NCBI RefSeq assembly: GCF_003725415.1
Contig: NZ_RJQC01000001.1
Span: 332,265 to 396,264 of the forward strand
DNA from: Absicoccus porci
GTDB taxonomy: Bacteria > Bacillota_I > Bacilli_A > Erysipelotrichales > Erysipelotrichaceae
Reading direction: 5' to 3'
Length of the DNA: 64,000 bases
Both the position numbers and the translations under genes were made by a program. Under the pieces are notes generated by a model. The model did not search any database, was not told the origin of the DNA, and saw only the letters and a program-made list of their open reading frames with translations. Shown here piece by piece: positions 61,008-64,000 of this stretch. The stretch's first letter is position 1. Each line of letters starts with the position of its first letter.

Positions 61008-62132
61008 ATGAAGAAATTCGAAAAGCTTTGGATCCAAACACAAAAGACCATTACGCGATTCTTTGTGGCTTGTCTGCTTGTCGTGTTGGTTTTGAATGTT
61101 CTCACACCGGTGAACAAAACATCGGAAATGGAAAATCGTGGATTGGCTCAACGTCCCAATTTCAATTGGACAACCTTACGTGATGGTTCGTTTTTTAAGA
61201 ATTATCAAACGTTTGAATCCGATCAGTTTGTGGGCAGAAATAGCTGGATCCATTTGAACTATTTGATTCAGAAAGTTTCGGGAGTTCGCAAGATTCAGGA
61301 TGTGTATTTGTGTCATGACCAATTGATGGAAGAAATGCCAGAACCTAACCAAACACAATTGAAACGGAATATTCAAGCAATCAATGATTTTGCGAATGCC
61401 CATAAAGATATCAATATGCAGATGGTGTTGGCGCCGAATGCCATCAGTGTACAATCCGATCGCTTGCCGGCGTTTGCTGATGTGAAAGATCAAGAATCCG
61501 AAATGAATCAAATCACAAAAGATTTATCGATTCAATCGGTTGATGTCAACAGTGCTTTAAAGAAACATAAAGATGAATATATTTATTATAAATCCGATCA
61601 TCATTGGACAAGCTTAGGGGCTTATTATGCAGCCCATGCGATCAATTCGAATATCCAATTAAATCAATACGATAAACGTGAAGTTTCTAATTCGTTTCAA
61701 GGAACTCTAGCTTCTAAGGTGGGTTCGATCAACATCAAAGATGAAGTGGATATCTATACCCCAAAGAAGACATGTAATTACTTGGTCACGTATAATTCGT
61801 CCAATAAACAAACACGTTCTATTTACAATTCTAAAGCGTTCCATCAAAGGGATGTTTACCAAGTGTTCTTTGGTGGAAACGAAGGTATGATCAATATTTC
61901 AATCAATAATAATTCGGATAAGCATTTATTGTTGATCAAGGATAGTTATGCCAATTCGTTGGTGCAATTCTTATTGCCATATTATCGAACGATTACTATC
62001 ATTGATCCACGCTATTATTATGACGATCTGGACCAGCAAATGAATAAAGACATCATTACCAATGTATTGTTTGTATATAACACCAATACGTTTGTACAAG
62101 ATACCAGCCTGGCTGATTGTTTAGGCTATTAA
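61008..62132 (+). CDS. DHHW-family envelope protein, copy 2
   Basis: Paralogue of the protein at 44061, 374 residues. It has one N-terminal membrane helix (about 16-37), ENRGLAQRPNFNW (about 43), FESDQFVGRNSWI, the DHHW signature KSDHHWTSLGAYY (about 195), and LIKDSYANSLVQFLLPYY near the end (about 310), the Ser-containing block. GAAAGGAG precedes the ATG. The terminator overlaps its end. Confidence 0.88.
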   Translation: MKKFEKLWIQTQKTITRFFVACLLVVLVLNVLTPVNKTSEMENRGLAQRPNFNWTTLRDGSFFKNYQTFESDQFVGRNSWIHLNYLIQKVSGVRKIQDVYLCHDQLMEEMPEPNQTQLKRNIQAINDFANAHKDINMQMVLAPNAISVQSDRLPAFADVKDQESEMNQITKDLSIQSVDVNSALKKHKDEYIYYKSDHHWTSLGAYYAAHAINSNIQLNQYDKREVSNSFQGTLASKVGSINIKDEVDIYTPKKTCNYLVTYNSSNKQTRSIYNSKAFHQRDVYQVFFGGNEGMINISINNNSDKHLLLIKDSYANSLVQFLLPYYRTITIIDPRYYYDDLDQQMNKDIITNVLFVYNTNTFVQDTSLADCLGY

Positions 62133-62162
62133 AAATGTTGCTTGAAAAGGCAACATTTTTTC
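62131..62162 (+). terminator. Terminator of the second acylation operon
   Basis: AAAAATGTTGC/GCAACATTTTT (62131-62141 with 62150-62160), eight-base loop, then Ts. Confidence 0.85.
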
Positions 62163-62201
62163 TTACAAAAAGAAATATGGTTCGTGTAAGATAGGAATTG
62201 T

Positions 62202-63147
62202 ATGAAAAAGCTATGTATTTCTATTGTTCTTTGTTTCAGTTTTTGTTTATCCACACCCATTCAGGCGTATGCAAACAAAATTCAAACGATTGGTCAGAAA
62301 TCAAAGAAAGCGGAACAAGTCGTTTTAAAGAATGGAACAGGCAAGAGAATCAAGTCTTTGCGTATTCAAAAAGCATCGAATGCGAAAATATCGGAAAATT
62401 ATTTGAAACAATCGTGGAAAGCCAAAGAAAAAGTCAAACTTTCTTATGTCGTGGATGAAAGGGATCAATACAATTTGAAAGTAGGTATTGCCAAAAAAAT
62501 CTATGAAATCAAAAATTTTACCTTTACGGATACAAAATTATGTTTAAACGATCATACCTTGTATACCGTATACCAACAATGACGAAGACTGGTCAGTTTA
62601 TGTGCAAATGGTTGGTGATAAAAAGAGCTATGTGAACATTCATTCACATGCACAACAGGCAACCAGTGTCATCAAATTGTTTGTGATGGGAGCTGTCTAT
62701 GAGAACTATGAGAAGGTAAGTGCAACATATGGAAAGGATGTTGTGAATCAAAACCTGCGTGAAATGATCACCATTAGCAGTAATGATAACTATGAACAAG
62801 GTGATCAAATCATAACGAATTGGGCAAAAATACATGGATATATTGATACCAGTACATGTGATGATTTGGGTGAAAACTATACTTCTGTAAAAGATGCAGC
62901 CCATGTCATTTATGATATATACCATCAAAAATTACCTTATTCCAATGCAATGTTGGCATTGTTGAAGCAACAAACCAGAACCACAAAAATTCCTGTAGGT
63001 ATTCTGGATGAAATTGTTACGGGAAATAAGACCGGAGAACTGAATGATACCGAAAATGATGTCGCCATCATTTATGGTCCAAATTATACCTATGTATTGA
63101 GTGTCATGTCTACCAATCTACATTCCACCGAAATGCCCAACAAATGA
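62202..63147 (+). pseudogene. Exported serine beta-lactamase-fold protein, frameshifted by a 7-bp duplication
   Basis: The 5' part (62202-62582) encodes a signal peptide (CISIVLCFSFCLSTPIQAYA) and a small beta-rich domain, ending in a premature stop. The 3' part is in the +1 frame and has the hallmarks of a class A-like serine hydrolase: SVIK (SxxK), SSNDNYE (SxN) and NKTGEL (KTG). The junction holds GTATACC twice in tandem (62561-62567, 62568-62574). Removing one copy joins ...HTLYT to NNDEDWSVYVQ in one frame of 312 residues. It could be a pseudogene or an OFF state. It may act on beta-lactams or peptidoglycan; not decidable. Confidence 0.85.
62561..62574 (+). repeat. 7-bp tandem duplication (GTATACC x2)
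   Basis: Direct tandem copies at the exact site of the reading-frame break; seven bases change the frame by one. Confidence 0.9.
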
Positions 63148-63195
63148 TTCGGGATATTTCGACCATAGTATATGGTTATTTGAATCCATAATTGG

Positions 63196-63219
63196 CGCAG
63201 AGAAAATCTGCGTTTTTTT
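63196..63219 (+). terminator. Terminator after the beta-lactamase-fold gene
   Basis: CGCAGA/TCTGCG with a five-base loop, followed by seven Ts. Confidence 0.8.
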
Positions 63220-63300
63220 GTGCTATTACTTTTGGTAAAAAGCTCAAAAGAATTTAATAATTCTCATTTCATAATGTTTAATATCTTATGATGTTAAATA

Positions 63301-63329
63301 TTGTAATTAAATTTAATTAAGTATAGAAT
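63301..63329 (+). promoter_or_regulatory. Probable promoter of the ChW gene
   Basis: TTGTAA (63301-63306) and TAGAAT (63324-63329) with 17 bases between, 33 bases before the start codon. Confidence 0.5.
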
Positions 63330-63361
63330 ATTAACGAGTACATTTAAGGAGGGAGAGAAAA

Positions 63362-64000
63362 ATGAAACGATGGAAGTATTACCTGTTTTTATGTGTAGCT
63401 TCCGGTTTCTTGTATGTTGGTGCTGATCAAATCCATGCACAAGAAGTAACACCACTTGAGTCACAGGAAGAACAAGCAAGTGACACAGACAGTGTTGTTC
63501 AATCTGAAACTTCAAATGAAACAGCGTCCACTACAACATTAAGTACGACTGAAAATGGTGCAGCACTACAAGACATTGATTATCAATCACATGTTCAAGG
63601 TATTGGATGGGAAACAGAAGAACATGCCAATGGCGAAGTGTCAGGCACACAAGGTGAAGGCAGACGATTAGAAGCTATAAAAATCATATTGCCCGATCAT
63701 AATGATTCGCTACAGTATCAAGTGCATGTACAAAACATCGGGTGGATGGATTATGTATCGGGTGGAGAAATTGCTGGAACCACTGGACAAGCCAAACGAA
63801 TTGAAGCTATGCGCATCCGTTTGTTAGGAGATCTAGCTAATACTTATAATGTCATCTATCGTACCCATGTGCAGAATTATGGTTGGTTAAAATGGGTGAT
63901 GAACGATACAATTTCAGGAACCACAGGTCAAAGTTTGCGTATTGAAGCCATTGAGATCTTGTTGGCTAAAAAAGATGCAGAAGTTGCAACTGGCAATGAT
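63362..64000 (+). CDS. Secreted ChW-repeat protein (3' partial)
   Basis: The frame is open to the window edge (213 codons). AAGGAGGG lies eight bases before the ATG at 63362. A signal peptide (YYLFLCVASGFLYVGADQIHA, 21 residues minus one end, here only named by its start YYLFLC) is followed by a Ser/Thr/Glu-rich linker (about 28-75). Three ChW (clostridial hydrophobic W) repeats then begin near residues 77, 122 and 168. Each has a VQxxGW core, then SGTxGxxxRxEAI. ChW repeats occur in secreted clostridial proteins and are thought to serve in wall or substrate binding. The catalytic or other part, if any, lies outside the window. Confidence 0.85.
   Translation, partial: MKRWKYYLFLCVASGFLYVGADQIHAQEVTPLESQEEQASDTDSVVQSETSNETASTTTLSTTENGAALQDIDYQSHVQGIGWETEEHANGEVSGTQGEGRRLEAIKIILPDHNDSLQYQVHVQNIGWMDYVSGGEIAGTTGQAKRIEAMRIRLLGDLANTYNVIYRTHVQNYGWLKWVMNDTISGTTGQSLRIEAIEILLAKKDAEVATGND

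Noticed and set aside
62602..63147. Independent gene starting at the ATG at 62602
   Set aside because: The frame extends upstream of this ATG without a ribosome site and joins the signal-peptide part once the 7-bp duplication is removed.
1..64000. tRNA or rRNA genes
   Set aside because: No cloverleaf with CCA end or rRNA-like conserved block was recognised by eye on either strand.

Overview
The window looks like a chromosomal segment of a low-GC, fermentative Gram-positive bacterium. The best fit is the Erysipelotrichia (Erysipelotrichaceae-like). This rests on protein flavour, a Firmicutes division gene order, pyruvate formate-lyase plus L-lactate dehydrogenase, a class B sortase, and sortable surface proteins with an unusual sorting motif. 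Genus and species cannot be named from the sequence alone.

Layout. 1-5.7 kb: type I restriction-modification operon hsdM (5' end outside the window)-hsdS-hsdR. 5.7-8.3 kb: a small unknown gene, a lone IS1595-like transposase and a ribbon-helix-helix protein. 8.46-11.84 kb: a type II-A CRISPR locus with a promoter and tracrRNA gene, cas1, cas2, a long csn2-like gene and 17 repeats, but no cas9 in the window. 11.9-15.1 kb: a ZTP (pfl) riboswitch, then pflB and pflA. 15.2-18.4 kb: patatin-like, HAD, aldose-epimerase-like and sortase B genes. 18.4-21.4 kb: murG-murB-divIB, a detached piece of the division and cell wall cluster. 21.5-23.5 kb: the Asp23-like/fakA pair. 23.7-25.2 kb: an IS3-family element. 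25.3-29 kb: a MucBP surface protein and a DUF438 protein. 29-33.4 kb: a LysR regulator divergent from a heterodimeric ABC exporter. 33.4-35.4 kb: an IS4/IS1634-type element that has duplicated the 22-bp terminator palindrome of the exporter operon. 35.4-37.5 kb: two adjacent genes (capA-like and M15 peptidase) broken by five in-frame stop codons. 37.6-42.5 kb: phosphoesterase, two-component system, lactate dehydrogenase and HtrA protease. 42.6-47.6 kb: MBOAT/DHHW acylation pair, a histone-H1-like lysine/alanine-rich protein, a small protein and a PsiE-like membrane protein. 47.7-51 kb: aconitase and a FemX-like ligase. 51-57.5 kb: mraZ-rsmH-ftsL-pbp-ftsA-ftsZ preceded by a four-repeat MraZ box. 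57.5-62.2 kb: NlpC/P60-like lipoprotein and a second SGNH/MBOAT/DHHW envelope-acylation operon. 62.2-64 kb: a serine beta-lactamase-fold gene frameshifted by a 7-bp tandem duplication, and the start of a secreted ChW-repeat protein.

How it works together. Most of the window is envelope biology: peptidoglycan precursor synthesis and cross-bridging (murG, murB, femX), division (ftsZ, ftsA, divIB, ftsL, pbp), two acyl-transfer cassettes, sortase and sortable surface proteins, HtrA. This sits beside mixed-acid/lactate fermentation (pfl, ldh). Two defence systems (type I R-M and CRISPR) sit together at the left with a transposase between them.

The most notable points are the apparently cas9-less type II-A locus with an intact tracrRNA, the five nonsense codons confined to two adjacent genes, the 7-bp slippage frameshift, the OCRE-like aromatic repeat tail on DivIB, and the IS insertion that duplicates a terminator exactly. 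No rRNA or tRNA genes were recognised.
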